Shown one piece after another: positions 1 to 8,777 of a DNA stretch of 64,000 bases. The notes under the pieces were generated by a model. The model was not told the DNA's origin, did no database searches, and saw nothing but the letters and a program-made list of their open reading frames with translations. The stretch is from an uncultured Flavobacteriales bacterium (GTDB taxonomy: Bacteria > Bacteroidota > Bacteroidia > Flavobacteriales > Crocinitomicaceae): assembly GCA_946480815.1 (NCBI GenBank), contig CAMLLB010000001.1, forward strand, positions 102,638 to 166,637. The letters are read 5' to 3'. Every line of letters starts with the position of its first letter. Within the stretch, counting starts at the first letter, position 1. The position numbers and the translations under genes were made by a program.

Positions 1-366
1 ATTATCGCTAATGATCTGTTTGTATTCTGTTTCATTCCCGGAGAAATCTTCCCACATGGATTGGAAATTGTTGTCAAAATTCTTTTGAAATGCAAGTGTT
101 CTCTTGATTCCCGACATGTTGGAAGTTGTATCTTCTGTCATTTCTTTACTTCGTTTGTCCAATGACTCTAAACTGGACTTGGAAGTAATAATCCAGTTGT
201 CCGGAAATTCCATCGTCCATCCCAAAGCCTGGCTGGTATATTTGTTCCCATCGAAGGTGCCTTCATCTACTTCTTTGGAGTAATCTTTTTTTGTAGGGCC
301 TCCGCAAGCACCCAATACAAAAAGTGCGATTGACAAAGCGGGAATAATTGCGTGTTTTAGATTCAT
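1..366 (-). CDS. Putative lipoprotein, C-terminus beyond the window edge
   Basis: The reading frame is open from an ATG at 364-366 to the window edge, giving 122 visible residues. The N-terminus is a type II signal peptide ending in the lipobox LGAC (Cys21), so the mature protein should be lipid-anchored. After a charged linker comes a segment around residues 44-60 rich in aromatic residues (GWTMEFPDNW), then a helical-looking stretch. I do not recognise the family. It follows the T9SS cargo gene at 394-1785 on the same strand with 27 bases between them, so the two may share a transcript. The 3' end is missing, so length and function cannot be judged. Confidence 0.75.
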   Translation of the reverse strand, partial: MNLKHAIIPALSIALFVLGACGGPTKKDYSKEVDEGTFDGNKYTSQALGWTMEFPDNWIITSKSSLESLDKRSKEMTEDTTSNMSGIKRTLAFQKNFDNNFQSMWEDFSGNETEYKQIISDN

Positions 367-393
367 CGTTTTGTATATTTGGTTCATACTAAT

Positions 394-1785
394 TTAAATA
401 ACAACTATTTTTCGGATAATCTCTTGTGATTTATCCTGATCATCATAGAAGTGGATCTTAATCTGATAAGTACCAGCGGAAAAATTCACCGGGATTTCTG
501 CATAATTGAAATGCTCACTGATCCCGGTTGAAACCTGTTTTCCATTCATGTCATAAATGTTCCATTCGGTCCGTACCGTTTCAATCGGAATGGTCATAAA
601 AATGGATTCGGAACTGGAAACCGGATTTGGGTAAAGCGCTGCTTCCGATGTGAGCGGAAAAGATTTGAGCATTTTTTCCTGATCGAAGTGTAATAAAAAC
701 AGGCCGTATTGTCTGTCCGAAACAATTAATCTCTGAGACGGAAGGTCGGCGAAAACTCCCCAGTTTCCATTCATTTTGTAGGGATTCTCATCCGGATACG
801 TATCGTAATGTGCTACTTCCAGGGGAACGGTATAACGCAGGTCAAAAACCCGGATGCCTTCATTGTAATAGGCTACAAAGGCAAAATCATTCGTTGCTTT
901 AATGTTATGTGGTACAGAACCGTTCTCGTAGTTGGTCCCGAAGTAATTGTTGATCGTTACCAGAGAACCGTTAAAACTACAGTTCTTTACACGTTTTCCA
1001 TTCGTCTCATCTGCGAACAGGTAACGTGTTCCATCCGGTGTCAGCCAGCCTTGGTGATTGTATCCCTGATCAGTATAAATGGATTTTGAGTCCAGGTAAA
1101 CAGGAGCGGCGGTATTGGTGAAATTGTAAACTTTCAGGCCGTCATAGCCGCAATTCATAATCGCAATTCCATTCCGTACATAAATATCGTGTACTTCATT
1201 GACATCTCCAGGTCCGCTCCAAAGTTCCTGCAAATTCAAGGGGTCTGTCAAAGAGAAGATTTTCATCGGCGCATCGATTAATTGCGTGTTGACCGTACTT
1301 CTGTGAATACAGGAATAAAATTTTTCCTGCACCGGATCGATAAAAATGTTGTGAACACGTCCAAATTGAAGGCTGTCTTCTTTTGCAAGGTGTAAGGAAT
1401 CTGGAAGGTATTGAAGATCGATAATTTGTAAACTGCTCACTCCTTCATCACAAACAGCATACAGGTAATGTTGAAATACCGCATATTCCCGATGCTGAAC
1501 AAAAGTACTTGAATAACGGCCCTTTATGAAACCTTTCGGAATGAGTTTATCCTGGTCAGTGATCAGAAAAACATGTGTTCCTTCAGTGGAGCCGATCACA
1601 GCATATTCATTTCCGTTCTGCACAAAGCCAAAACAATCGGAATAACGGACTTTTGATGAGTTGGAGATCAGGCTATCCTGGTGCCATTGATCTAAAAGTG
1701 ACATGTTGTGAAATGATTGCGCAAATAACACGTTATTCAAACAGAAAGAAAATACTAAATATGCTATTTGAGAAGTCCGTTTCAT
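394..1785 (-). CDS. Choice-of-anchor B family protein with T9SS C-terminal sorting domain
   Basis: A secreted protein of 463 aa. The N-terminal hydrophobic segment ending in LFAQ is a Sec signal peptide. The body matches the choice-of-anchor B family, whose members carry LVIVD-like beta-propeller repeats (segments such as GIRVFDLRY and GLKVYNFT). The last ~80 residues, from LYPNPV onward, form a type A T9SS sorting domain with an IYDMNGK core and a GTYQIKI end, so the protein should cross the outer membrane by T9SS and be attached or released at the surface. I chose the ATG at 1783-1785. The in-frame TTG nine bases upstream lies inside a -7 promoter box (1792-1799) and cannot be transcribed from it. 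The substrate or partner is unknown. Confidence 0.88.
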   Translation of the reverse strand: MKRTSQIAYLVFSFCLNNVLFAQSFHNMSLLDQWHQDSLISNSSKVRYSDCFGFVQNGNEYAVIGSTEGTHVFLITDQDKLIPKGFIKGRYSSTFVQHREYAVFQHYLYAVCDEGVSSLQIIDLQYLPDSLHLAKEDSLQFGRVHNIFIDPVQEKFYSCIHRSTVNTQLIDAPMKIFSLTDPLNLQELWSGPGDVNEVHDIYVRNGIAIMNCGYDGLKVYNFTNTAAPVYLDSKSIYTDQGYNHQGWLTPDGTRYLFADETNGKRVKNCSFNGSLVTINNYFGTNYENGSVPHNIKATNDFAFVAYYNEGIRVFDLRYTVPLEVAHYDTYPDENPYKMNGNWGVFADLPSQRLIVSDRQYGLFLLHFDQEKMLKSFPLTSEAALYPNPVSSSESIFMTIPIETVRTEWNIYDMNGKQVSTGISEHFNYAEIPVNFSAGTYQIKIHFYDDQDKSQEIIRKIVVI

Positions 1786-1791
1786 CTTATC

Positions 1792-1799
1792 CAAAGATA
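1792..1799 (-). promoter_or_regulatory. -7 promoter box (TATCTTTG)
   Basis: The minus strand reads TATCTTTG, matching the Bacteroidota -7 consensus TAnnTTTG. It ends 6 bases before the ATG of the choice-of-anchor B gene (1785), so the transcript would be leaderless or nearly so. I see no TTG at the expected -33 distance. Confidence 0.5.
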
Positions 1800-1882
1800 A
1801 TTATTATTCAAAGTCAGGATAGGGCATTCTCTTAAATGTACGGAATATGATGTGAAATGTAAAAGTTATTTAGCCAGACCTC

Positions 1883-1893
1883 AATTCGCAATT
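1883..1893. repeat. AATTGCGAATT intergenic repeat (single unit)
   Basis: AATTCGCAATT on the plus strand, that is AATTGCGAATT on the minus. It lies between two divergent genes and is one of several copies in this window (19465, 21550, 22067, 63941), all intergenic. Confidence 0.6.
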
Positions 1894-1981
1894 CAGCATA
1901 AATTAAAATATGTTAGAAACTGCATAAATTCGTTGAAGGAAGCGGAATTTGACTATTTTTATCACCTGAAATTAAACCCAC

Positions 1982-2695
1982 GTGACACGAGCAGTTGTAA
2001 TTATCCCAACATATAATGAAAAAGAGAATGTTGAGCGTATGGCTCAGGCTGTAATGGGCTTACCTGTTACAATTGATATTCTTTTCGTAGATGATAATTC
2101 TCCTGATGGAACAGCTTCCATTATCCGTGACCTGATGCAACAATTCCCGAATCGTATTTTCCTGGAAGAAAGGCAGGGAAAATTAGGCTTGGGGACGGCT
2201 TATATTCATGGGTTTAAGTGGTCTTTAAAGCAGGATTACGAATATATTTTTGAAATGGACTGCGATTTTTCGCATAATCCACTCGACTTACCGAGATTAT
2301 TGGAAGCGTGTACCAAAAAAGGGGCCGATGTAAGCATCGGTTCACGTTACACCAAAGGTGGAAAGGTCCAGAATTGGCCAATGGGCCGTATCCTGATGTC
2401 GTATTTTGCCTCGGTTTATGTGCGAATGATCCTGTTTATAGGAATTTCAGATACAACTGCAGGATTTATGTGTTATTCGAACAAGGTACTGAAAGCGATC
2501 GATTTGGATAAGATTCATTTCAAAGGATATGCTTTTCAGATCGAAATGAAGTACGCAGCAAAGAGAAAAGGATTCAAAATAATTGAAGTTCCGATCACAT
2601 TCATAGACCGGCAATTCGGTGAATCGAAAATGTCTTCGAGTATTTTCAAAGAAGCTTTCTTTGGAGTTTGGAAAATGAGAAATTTAAAGGTGTAA
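1982..2695 (+). CDS. GT2 glycosyltransferase, polyprenol monophosphomannose synthase-like
   Basis: A 237-aa family 2 glycosyltransferase of the DPM1 type, which moves a sugar (typically mannose from GDP-mannose) onto polyprenyl phosphate at the inner face of the cytoplasmic membrane. Visible motifs are PTYNEKENVE (residues 9-18), DDNSPDGTA near 37, the DxD-like MDCDFSHNP near 92 and GSRYTKGG near 117. It lacks the C-terminal membrane domain of longer homologues, as is usual for the short bacterial form. The start is GTG at 1982; the GT-A fold begins immediately after it, and no upstream ATG fits. The stop overlaps the pyrC start (TAATG), so the two are translationally coupled. The GT2-dihydroorotase-DUF4296 order is common in Flavobacteriales. 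Sugar specificity is inferred from the family. Confidence 0.88.
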   Translation: MTRAVVIIPTYNEKENVERMAQAVMGLPVTIDILFVDDNSPDGTASIIRDLMQQFPNRIFLEERQGKLGLGTAYIHGFKWSLKQDYEYIFEMDCDFSHNPLDLPRLLEACTKKGADVSIGSRYTKGGKVQNWPMGRILMSYFASVYVRMILFIGISDTTAGFMCYSNKVLKAIDLDKIHFKGYAFQIEMKYAAKRKGFKIIEVPITFIDRQFGESKMSSSIFKEAFFGVWKMRNLKV

Positions 2696-4032
2696 TGGCA
2701 AAGATTTTATTGAAAGGTGCGACGCTGGTAAATGAGGGGAAGGAATTCGTTGCGGATGTTTTAATAGATGGAAAACGAATTGCTAAAATTGCGTCTTCTA
2801 TTTCTGTTGAAGGATCAGTTGAGGAGATCAATTGTGAAGGATTGCATTTACTTCCGGGTTGTATTGATGACCAGGTACACTTCAGAGAGCCGGGTTTAAC
2901 CCATAAAGCGAATATTCAATCGGAATCCAGGGCAGCTGTTGCAGGAGGAATTACTTCTTTCATGGAAATGCCGAATACTGTTCCAAATACACTGACACAG
3001 GAACTGTTAGAGGCCAAATACCAACGTGCTTCAGAAGTTTCTCCGGCAAACTATTCCTTTTTCATGGGGGCTTCGAATGACAATTACGAAGAAGTCATGA
3101 AAACCAACATCCAGGATGTTTGCGGTGTCAAGATCTTTATGGGTTCTTCTACCGGGAACATGCTGGTGGATAACACCAGTACTTTGGAGCATTTATTTGC
3201 CAACGTACCGATGCTCATTGCTACGCATTGTGAAGATGAAGCAACGATCAGAAAAAACCTGGAAGAATACAAAGAGAGATACGGAGAAGATATTCCAATG
3301 TCTGCTCATCCGTTGATCCGAAGTGCCGAAGCATGTTATTTGTCATCATCCAAAGCGGTGGAACTTGCTAAGAAGAACAATACGCGATTACACATTTTAC
3401 ATATTTCCACAGGAATTGAAACGGAATTGTTCCGGAACGATATTCCCCTGGAACAAAAACGCATTACCGCTGAGGCTTGCGTTCACCATTTATGGTTTTC
3501 AGATGCGGATTACGAAAGCAAAGGAGCATGGATCAAATGGAATCCGGCGGTGAAAACTGCTGCTGACAGAGATCAGATCTGGCAGGCACTTTTGGACAAT
3601 CGCATCGATGTGATTGCTACGGATCATGCACCACATACTATCGAAGAGAAACAACAGAAATATTTACAGGCTCCATCCGGCGGCCCATTGGTTCAGCATG
3701 CTTTGTTAGCGATGTTGGATGCATCCGCGAATGGAAAGATCCCTTTGGTGCGTGTGGTTGAGAAAATGGCACATGCAGTTGCAGTTTGTTTCCAGGTTAA
3801 AGACCGTGGTTTTTTGAGAGAAGGCTATTTTGCAGATTTGGTTCTGGTTGATCTGAACAAAAAATCGACTGTGACAAAAGACTCATTATTTTATCAATGC
3901 GGATGGTCTCCATTTGAAGGAACAACATTCTCTTCAAGTATTGAAAAGACTTTTATCAATGGGGAAGTTGTTTATGAGAACGGCCAATTAACAGGAGCAC
4001 AGCCGGGAACGCGTTTACTGTTTAATCGATGA
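2695..4032 (+). CDS. pyrC: Dihydroorotase
   Basis: A 445-aa class I (multifunctional-complex-type) dihydroorotase, a zinc amidohydrolase that interconverts carbamoyl aspartate and dihydroorotate in pyrimidine synthesis. The signature is DDQVHFREPGLTHK near residue 54, where Gln stands in place of the first His of the usual HxH metal motif. From memory, Porphyromonas dihydroorotase has the same substitution. Other expected elements are MPNTVPNT, the lysine in GVKIFMGSS, ATHCEDE, LHILHIST and ATDHAPHT. The start is the ATG at 2695 that overlaps the previous stop; a longer frame from 2668 would run inside the GT2 gene. The 3' end overlaps the DUF4296 gene by four bases (ATGA). Identity is firm. 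Confidence 0.95.
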   Translation: MAKILLKGATLVNEGKEFVADVLIDGKRIAKIASSISVEGSVEEINCEGLHLLPGCIDDQVHFREPGLTHKANIQSESRAAVAGGITSFMEMPNTVPNTLTQELLEAKYQRASEVSPANYSFFMGASNDNYEEVMKTNIQDVCGVKIFMGSSTGNMLVDNTSTLEHLFANVPMLIATHCEDEATIRKNLEEYKERYGEDIPMSAHPLIRSAEACYLSSSKAVELAKKNNTRLHILHISTGIETELFRNDIPLEQKRITAEACVHHLWFSDADYESKGAWIKWNPAVKTAADRDQIWQALLDNRIDVIATDHAPHTIEEKQQKYLQAPSGGPLVQHALLAMLDASANGKIPLVRVVEKMAHAVAVCFQVKDRGFLREGYFADLVLVDLNKKSTVTKDSLFYQCGWSPFEGTTFSSSIEKTFINGEVVYENGQLTGAQPGTRLLFNR

Positions 4033-4382
4033 AACGGTTTTTCGGAATATTGTTTTTGATCATCCTGCAATCATGTAACAGTGAATTACAAGGATTGGAA
4101 AAGCCGGAAAATTTGATTCCTAAAGATCAAATGGTTGACCTGATGACCGATATGCTGATCCTGGAAGGGCATATTCAAACAACGTATTCTACTGTAAACC
4201 GGTATTACAAAGTAATGACTGCTTCAGGAAGGGCTTATTTGAAATCCAAACACGTTACTGAAAAGCAATACGAGGATTCGTTCATTTATTACACCAGTAC
4301 ACACGAAGATTATAAACAGATGCTGGATAAAGTAATGGAAAACCTGCAAAAGGAATCCATTGAATTACAAAAGAAGTCTTAA
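4029..4382 (+). CDS. DUF4296 domain lipoprotein
   Basis: A 117-aa lipoprotein with the lipobox LQSC (Cys16). The mature part matches DUF4296, seen as ENLIPKDQMVDLMTDMLILEG followed by an all-helical region with a YTSTHEDYKQMLDKV-type segment. The function is unknown; the family is almost confined to Bacteroidota and regularly follows dihydroorotase. The start overlaps the pyrC stop (ATGA), so it is the third gene of a coupled operon. Its TAA at 4380-4382 interlocks with the stop of the convergent gene at 4379-4381, the two genes sharing a TTAA. Confidence 0.85.
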   Translation: MKRFFGILFLIILQSCNSELQGLEKPENLIPKDQMVDLMTDMLILEGHIQTTYSTVNRYYKVMTASGRAYLKSKHVTEKQYEDSFIYYTSTHEDYKQMLDKVMENLQKESIELQKKS

Positions 4383-5089
4383 TGACATTCCAATTGAATG
4401 GAAGTCATTAATTTTTTGAACTCCCGCTGATATTTCGCTTCATCGAACCAAACCGTTTGATTTTCCAATACACAATTCCACCAACCGTATCTCAGAACTT
4501 CTATTCGTGCCCACAATTCCTGATCAGGACTATTCCAATGCCGTTCAAATGCAGTATTGATCGAACTGGGATCAAGAGCTCCTGCCACTTCTTTATCATG
4601 TAACGTTTTCCAGGTACTCAATAAGATTTTCCCACCTTTTTCCAGGGCAGTTATATAATCGGAACATGCTTTGCAATAAGGAGTTCCTTTCAATGCTTTT
4701 GGTTGATTTAAAGCGATAACGGCTTTTTCACGCAGCAGGCATTGTTCCCGGATATTCTCCAATCTCATTTTTTTGAGGTCCGTCCAATAATCTCCTTTCG
4801 GATATTCCATTTGTTCCAGTTCCGTTACAAAATTGCCACACTCAAAACGGATGCTTTTTACTTTTAAATAAGCAGTGTCTTTTGGTTGATAAGCCAGGAA
4901 CGGCTGACTCAATTCGGATGCCTGGATTAGAGTATAATGTGCGTTTTGCACTTGCTGATAAGTTGCTTTTGAGCTATCGATCTGGGCTCTTGTAAGGCAG
5001 GAACCTTCATACCATTCGAAGACTTCCTGTGCCTGGTTGAAAGAGGGGAATAAAAGCAGGCAAATGATGGAGAAAGTGAGGTTTTTCAT
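4379..5089 (-). CDS. Secreted protein of unknown function
   Basis: A 236-aa protein with an N-terminal signal peptide (hydrophobic [11 protein letters not shown], cleavage after NQAQ). The mature part is mostly helical, with about nine cysteines, several in suggestive pairs (CKAC near residue 140, WWNCVLE near 205, final LECH), which suggests disulfides in the periplasm. It faintly recalls LprI-type lysozyme inhibitors in length and Cys content, but I see no diagnostic motif and do not claim that. The ATG overlaps the ruvC stop (ATGA), so it is cotranscribed with and coupled to ruvC, although no functional link is evident. Confidence 0.7.
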   Translation of the reverse strand: MKNLTFSIICLLLFPSFNQAQEVFEWYEGSCLTRAQIDSSKATYQQVQNAHYTLIQASELSQPFLAYQPKDTAYLKVKSIRFECGNFVTELEQMEYPKGDYWTDLKKMRLENIREQCLLREKAVIALNQPKALKGTPYCKACSDYITALEKGGKILLSTWKTLHDKEVAGALDPSSINTAFERHWNSPDQELWARIEVLRYGWWNCVLENQTVWFDEAKYQREFKKLMTSIQLECH

Positions 5090-5643
5090 CTTATTTTTCG
5101 TTCAGGGTTTTTACTTAGAAAACTGCTCCAGCTATTTCCCTTGCTTTTGTTGTTTTCACCGATTCCCTTGGAGAAATGGTGACAAACCGCGGCTGCCAAA
5201 CCATCCGTTGCATCCAGGTATTTTGGAAGTTCTTCAAAACGAAGCAGCGTTTGGAGCATTGCCGCAACCTGCTCTTTTGAAGCGTTTCCGTTTCCAGTGA
5301 TCGCTTGTTTGATTCGTTTCGGAGTATATTCTTCGTAGGGGATATTTCTCCTGAGTGAAGCAGCAATGGCAACACCTTGTGCCCTTCCAAGTTTCAGCAT
5401 GGATTGAACGTTCTTTCCAAAGAAAGGTGCTTCAATGGCCATTTCGTCCGGTTTGTATTCTTCCATAAGTCCGTCAATGCGATCAAAAATGCGTTTCAAT
5501 TTATCCGGTTGATTGTCGAGTTTGTTCAGCTGGATAATTCCGAAGTTGAGCATTTCAATTTTCGTGCCCTGAATATGAATTAATCCATATCCCAATACAG
5601 TTGTTCCGGGGTCAATCCCTAAAATTATTTTATCTTCGGCCAT
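5086..5643 (-). CDS. ruvC: Crossover junction endodeoxyribonuclease RuvC
   Basis: Holliday junction resolvase of 185 aa, acting as a dimer with RuvAB in recombinational repair. The RNase-H-like core is visible: LGIDPGT with catalytic Asp11, [11 protein letters not shown] with a catalytic Glu near 71, and the C-terminal [14 protein letters not shown] with the last Asp pair. I place the start at the ATG (5641-5643) encoding [13 protein letters not shown]. The frame stays open for 99 more codons upstream, but that extension is antisense to the next gene and RuvC is normally about 170-190 aa. The start codon overlaps the divergent start at 5642. Identity is firm. Confidence 0.95.
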   Translation of the reverse strand: MAEDKIILGIDPGTTVLGYGLIHIQGTKIEMLNFGIIQLNKLDNQPDKLKRIFDRIDGLMEEYKPDEMAIEAPFFGKNVQSMLKLGRAQGVAIAASLRRNIPYEEYTPKRIKQAITGNGNASKEQVAAMLQTLLRFEELPKYLDATDGLAAAVCHHFSKGIGENNKSKGNSWSSFLSKNPERKIR

Positions 5644-6565
5644 GCAAATGAAAGAGAAAGTTAAAGCTACTAAAAAACAAGCTGGTTTAATTACATTATT
5701 CAAATTATTGGTATTTGCAGCCGTAATCTGGACCTTATATTTCCAGTTGAAAAATGTGGATTGGGAGCATGCCAAAGGACTGGATGTAAAACACTGGTGG
5801 GCACTGGTCTCAGCTTTTTTGTTGCTGATCCCTAATTTATGGATGGAATTCCTGAAATGGAAGACTGTTACTGATCCGCTGAATGTGGAATCCAGGTTGG
5901 TTAAAAACGCCTTTTGGGCCGGAGTAGCTTCCGGTTTCATGTCACCGAACGGATGGGGAAACTTTTTGGGAAGGTTGATTTATTTTCAAAAGCGACAAAC
6001 GATCTACATTATTTTCGCCACTGCATTGGCCAATTTAAGCCAGCTCATTCCGACCTTACTTTTCGGATTAGTGGCAGTGTTGCTGAAATACGGTCAGGCA
6101 AATTCCCTGTGGATTTCTGCAAGTGGAGGAGCGTTGGTAATTCTGCTGATTTACTTCTTTGGAGATTACCTGCTTCCCAAACAACGAAGCCGCTTCACCT
6201 TTGTCAGAAGGTTGCAGAGTATCAGAGGACGTTATCAAAATCTGAAATGGCCTTTCCTGGCTTTTTCAACCATACGTTTTTGTGTTTTTAGTTTGCAATA
6301 CGTTTTGTTATTCGTGACCTTTGGCTACGAAGATTTTTGGTTCCTGCTGACACAAATCTGGCTGATTTACCTATTCACTTCATTCGTGCCATCTTTGTGG
6401 TCCGGAAAGGTATTGATCCGCGAAACAGCCGCCCTGTTTGTTTTTGCAGGAACAACCGTTTCTGTTCCGGATGTAATTGTTTCGAGTATTATTATTTACC
6501 TGATCAATATCGCATTACCGGCATTTATGAGTAGTTTTATCTGGTTACCTAAAAGAAAACAATAA
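5642..6565 (+). CDS. Flippase-like (UPF0104/LPG synthase TM family) membrane protein
   Basis: A 307-aa polytopic membrane protein with about eight hydrophobic segments starting near residue 18. The conserved [14 protein letters not shown] block near residue 98 is typical of the lysylphosphatidylglycerol-synthase transmembrane / flippase-like superfamily, but no soluble transferase domain is attached, so the substrate is unknown. ATG 5642 or 5648 could start it; 5642 overlaps the divergent ruvC start codon. The GT2 gene follows after three bases, so they form one operon, probably for building or moving a lipid-linked or surface glycan. Confidence 0.8.
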   Translation: MQMKEKVKATKKQAGLITLFKLLVFAAVIWTLYFQLKNVDWEHAKGLDVKHWWALVSAFLLLIPNLWMEFLKWKTVTDPLNVESRLVKNAFWAGVASGFMSPNGWGNFLGRLIYFQKRQTIYIIFATALANLSQLIPTLLFGLVAVLLKYGQANSLWISASGGALVILLIYFFGDYLLPKQRSRFTFVRRLQSIRGRYQNLKWPFLAFSTIRFCVFSLQYVLLFVTFGYEDFWFLLTQIWLIYLFTSFVPSLWSGKVLIRETAALFVFAGTTVSVPDVIVSSIIIYLINIALPAFMSSFIWLPKRKQ

Positions 6566-6568
6566 GTT

Positions 6569-7642
6569 ATGTGGTTGATTGGTTCCTGGGTACTTCTTTA
6601 TATTCTTTCGATTTTAACTCTGCTGTTTGGCGTAAACCGTTTGCGGATCAGCCGAAATTCAAAAAAGATGATGGCAATTGATGAAATATCGGTTGTGATC
6701 CCTTTTAGAAATGAAGCAGATAATCTTGAGGCTTTTTTGGAATGCATTTACGCACAGCGTTACCAGCCGGCACAATGGATCTTTGTGAATGATCATTCTT
6801 CAGATTCGTATATTGATTTATTCAGGGAGATGGATGCTTTCCCGATCCGTTTATTGCATTTACCGGAAGAACAAAGAGGGAAGAAGCGTGCCATTCGTTT
6901 TGGAATGGACCATGTACGAACGGAATATTGTTTAACAATGGATGCAGACGTTTCTTTCGGAAAAGACTATATGAAGTCCATGCTTTTGCTCCCGGAAGCT
7001 GAATTGATCATTCTCCCGGTTGAAATGACAGGGAAAAAGTGGTGGCAATCTTTTTTTACCCTGGAATACCTTTTTACAACACTTTTGAATAAAGGAATTG
7101 CCGGATGGGCACGACCTGTTAACTGCAGTGGTGCAAATTTGCTGATCCACGTGTCAAGTTTCGACCAGGTGGATGATATTGAAGACCATGATCACATTTT
7201 AAGCGGTGATGATATCTATACGCTAAGGGCGTTTCGGGCATCCGGAAAACGGATTGAGATTGTTGAAAATGAAGCCTTGAAAGTAGAAACAGAAACTCCC
7301 GGAACACTCTCAGAAGTGATGGAACAACGGGTTCGCTGGTTAGGGAAAACAAGTCATGTAGCTGATTCACTGAATAATTTCCTGGGAATTTGGGCTATTG
7401 GTTTACACTTGTATTATTTCCTGTTGTTGATTATCACTTTTTTTGCAGGAGTCTACTGGCTGACTTTTTTGATCATCGCTTTCAAATACGGGATGGATTT
7501 TATGCTGGTAAAAATGGACAAAAAGAAACCTTCGTCGTTTGATTTGATAGGCTTGGGATTATTTGAATTGTTTTACCCGGTCTATTTATTTGCATTGCTG
7601 GCTTATCTCATGGTCTCTCAACCTGAATGGAAGGGGAGATAA
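6569..7642 (+). CDS. Membrane-anchored GT2 glycosyltransferase
   Basis: A 357-aa processive-type family 2 glycosyltransferase. One N-terminal transmembrane segment (residues 2-22) precedes the GT-A domain, which shows VVIPFRNEADNLE, FVNDHSSD, the DxD-like MDADVSF, GDDIYTLR and the QRVRW motif (QxxRW) that marks the acceptor site in cellulose/chitin-synthase-like enzymes. Two or three further membrane segments lie after residue 270. It follows the flippase-like gene by three bases, suggesting a joint role in an envelope glycan or glycolipid. The sugar is not identifiable. A strong hairpin follows the gene. Confidence 0.85.
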   Translation: MWLIGSWVLLYILSILTLLFGVNRLRISRNSKKMMAIDEISVVIPFRNEADNLEAFLECIYAQRYQPAQWIFVNDHSSDSYIDLFREMDAFPIRLLHLPEEQRGKKRAIRFGMDHVRTEYCLTMDADVSFGKDYMKSMLLLPEAELIILPVEMTGKKWWQSFFTLEYLFTTLLNKGIAGWARPVNCSGANLLIHVSSFDQVDDIEDHDHILSGDDIYTLRAFRASGKRIEIVENEALKVETETPGTLSEVMEQRVRWLGKTSHVADSLNNFLGIWAIGLHLYYFLLLIITFFAGVYWLTFLIIAFKYGMDFMLVKMDKKKPSSFDLIGLGLFELFYPVYLFALLAYLMVSQPEWKGR

Positions 7643-7678
7643 GTGTTCTGTTCTGATTCAGGATTTTATTGAAAAATA

Positions 7679-7728
7679 AAAAAAGGTTTTGCAGGGATGG
7701 ACGTCTCCGGTCCTTGCAAAACCTTTTA
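7679..7728. terminator. Bidirectional terminator hairpin between convergent genes
   Basis: Arms AAAAGGTTTTGCAGG (from 7681) and CCTTGCAAAACCTTTT (7712-7727) pair over ~14 bp with A-runs on one side and T-runs on the other, so the hairpin can end both the GT2 operon and the convergent PepSY-like gene. Confidence 0.8.
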
Positions 7729-7745
7729 TCAGTAATCGGGTGCAT

Positions 7746-8054
7746 TTATTTGATAACTGTTCCGTCTTCTCTGAATTTCACGACATTGAGTTCGGACTTC
7801 GTATTTGTCAATTCTACCTCGTAGTAGGGTTTCTCAGCTTTTACAATGTATGCTTGTTTAGCAGTCCATCCCTGGAAAGCATCTTCAGTTAATGCTTTTC
7901 TTACAGCTGCCGGCAATTCTTCCAATTTGATTTTTACACGGTCAGGATTGGTTGCATTTGCAGTTTCTGTTTTAGCCTTAGTTCCTGTTTCTGCCTGAGC
8001 ATTTGCGAACACAGTAGTTGTGATTGCGATTGCTGCGATGATAATTTTTTTCAT
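7746..8054 (-). CDS. Small secreted PepSY-like protein
   Basis: A 102-aa protein with a signal peptide (MKKIIIAAIAITTTVFANAQ) and one ~60-residue domain of the PepSY-like/BLIP-like type seen in many short Bacteroidota periplasmic proteins: LEELPAAVRKAL, then W, A and Y residues, a strand YYEVELTN and a final FREDGTVI. Such domains bind rather than catalyse, but the partner is unknown. The start is the ATG at 8052-8054, eight codons inside the longest frame, because the signal peptide begins there. Monocistronic, with a terminator downstream. Confidence 0.75.
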   Translation of the reverse strand: MKKIIIAAIAITTTVFANAQAETGTKAKTETANATNPDRVKIKLEELPAAVRKALTEDAFQGWTAKQAYIVKAEKPYYEVELTNTKSELNVVKFREDGTVIK

Positions 8055-8261
8055 GGTACTTATTTTTTTGAATTTCATGTCGACTCATTGGGGAAAATGG
8101 TGCCAGCGCACGGTTTCGACTTTATAAAATAAGTTAAATGAACTTTAAATGCGCTGATTTACAGCGTGTTCACAATGGGTTATGCTTGAGTAATTCCTCT
8201 TTATTCCTGATTATGAAGGACGTACAAATTTCCAAATTGAAAAAAAGCTTCCCAAATTGAA

Positions 8262-8723
8262 TTACTGTCCAAACGGATTATCCAACTTTAATTGTTGGAT
8301 AATTTTATTCTGAAGCGGAAAAAGTGAAGCAAAATAGAGAATCCCGATACTGCTCAGTATGATGAAAAAAGTGTTGGTAGTCAGTACAAAACAAACAATA
8401 GCGAAAATGATGGATGCATCAACAAGTCCCATTTGAATAATTCGGGTACTGGTGAAGGACTTGATCAGTTTATAAGGATCCGTTTCGTTATGAACCTTTG
8501 CAAGCATCGCTTTGCGGAGGAAAATACTGGTTGATACTGCGATCACCATTATAATCGGAGCTATCAATTGGAACAATTCATTGATCTCTGAATGCTGGCT
8601 CCCCGGAATAACGATTATGCTCATAGCTGTTAGAAAGCTAAGTATACCAAATAGGAATGCTCCGAAAATAATCCGGATCAGGGTGATAGTATTATTTAGT
8701 TTGCGCAGAATTTCAGGCTTCAT
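8262..8723 (-). CDS. Small integral membrane protein, unknown
   Basis: A 153-aa protein with four predicted membrane segments (about residues 14-38, 50-70, 95-117, 118-138) and short charged loops. No family motif is recognised. It starts at ATG 8721-8723 and is isolated from the upstream DUF3127 gene by a terminator, so it probably has its own promoter or depends on readthrough. Confidence 0.6.
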   Translation of the reverse strand: MKPEILRKLNNTITLIRIIFGAFLFGILSFLTAMSIIVIPGSQHSEINELFQLIAPIIMVIAVSTSIFLRKAMLAKVHNETDPYKLIKSFTSTRIIQMGLVDASIIFAIVCFVLTTNTFFIILSSIGILYFASLFPLQNKIIQQLKLDNPFGQ

Positions 8724-8737
8724 AAGGTTATGATATA

Positions 8738-8766
8738 AAAAGCCCCGATATTTATCATCGGGGCTT
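8738..8766 (-). terminator. Rho-independent terminator of the DUF3127 gene
   Basis: Perfect 10-bp stem AAGCCCCGAT/ATCGGGGCTT (8740-8749 and 8757-8766), followed on the minus strand by a T-rich run. Confidence 0.85.
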
Positions 8767-8777
8767 GAATTTAGTTA

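Noticed and set aside
5644..5940. N-terminal extension of RuvC by 99 residues
   Set aside because: It is antisense to the flippase-like gene, has no RuvC homology, and the standard length is reached from the ATG at 5643.
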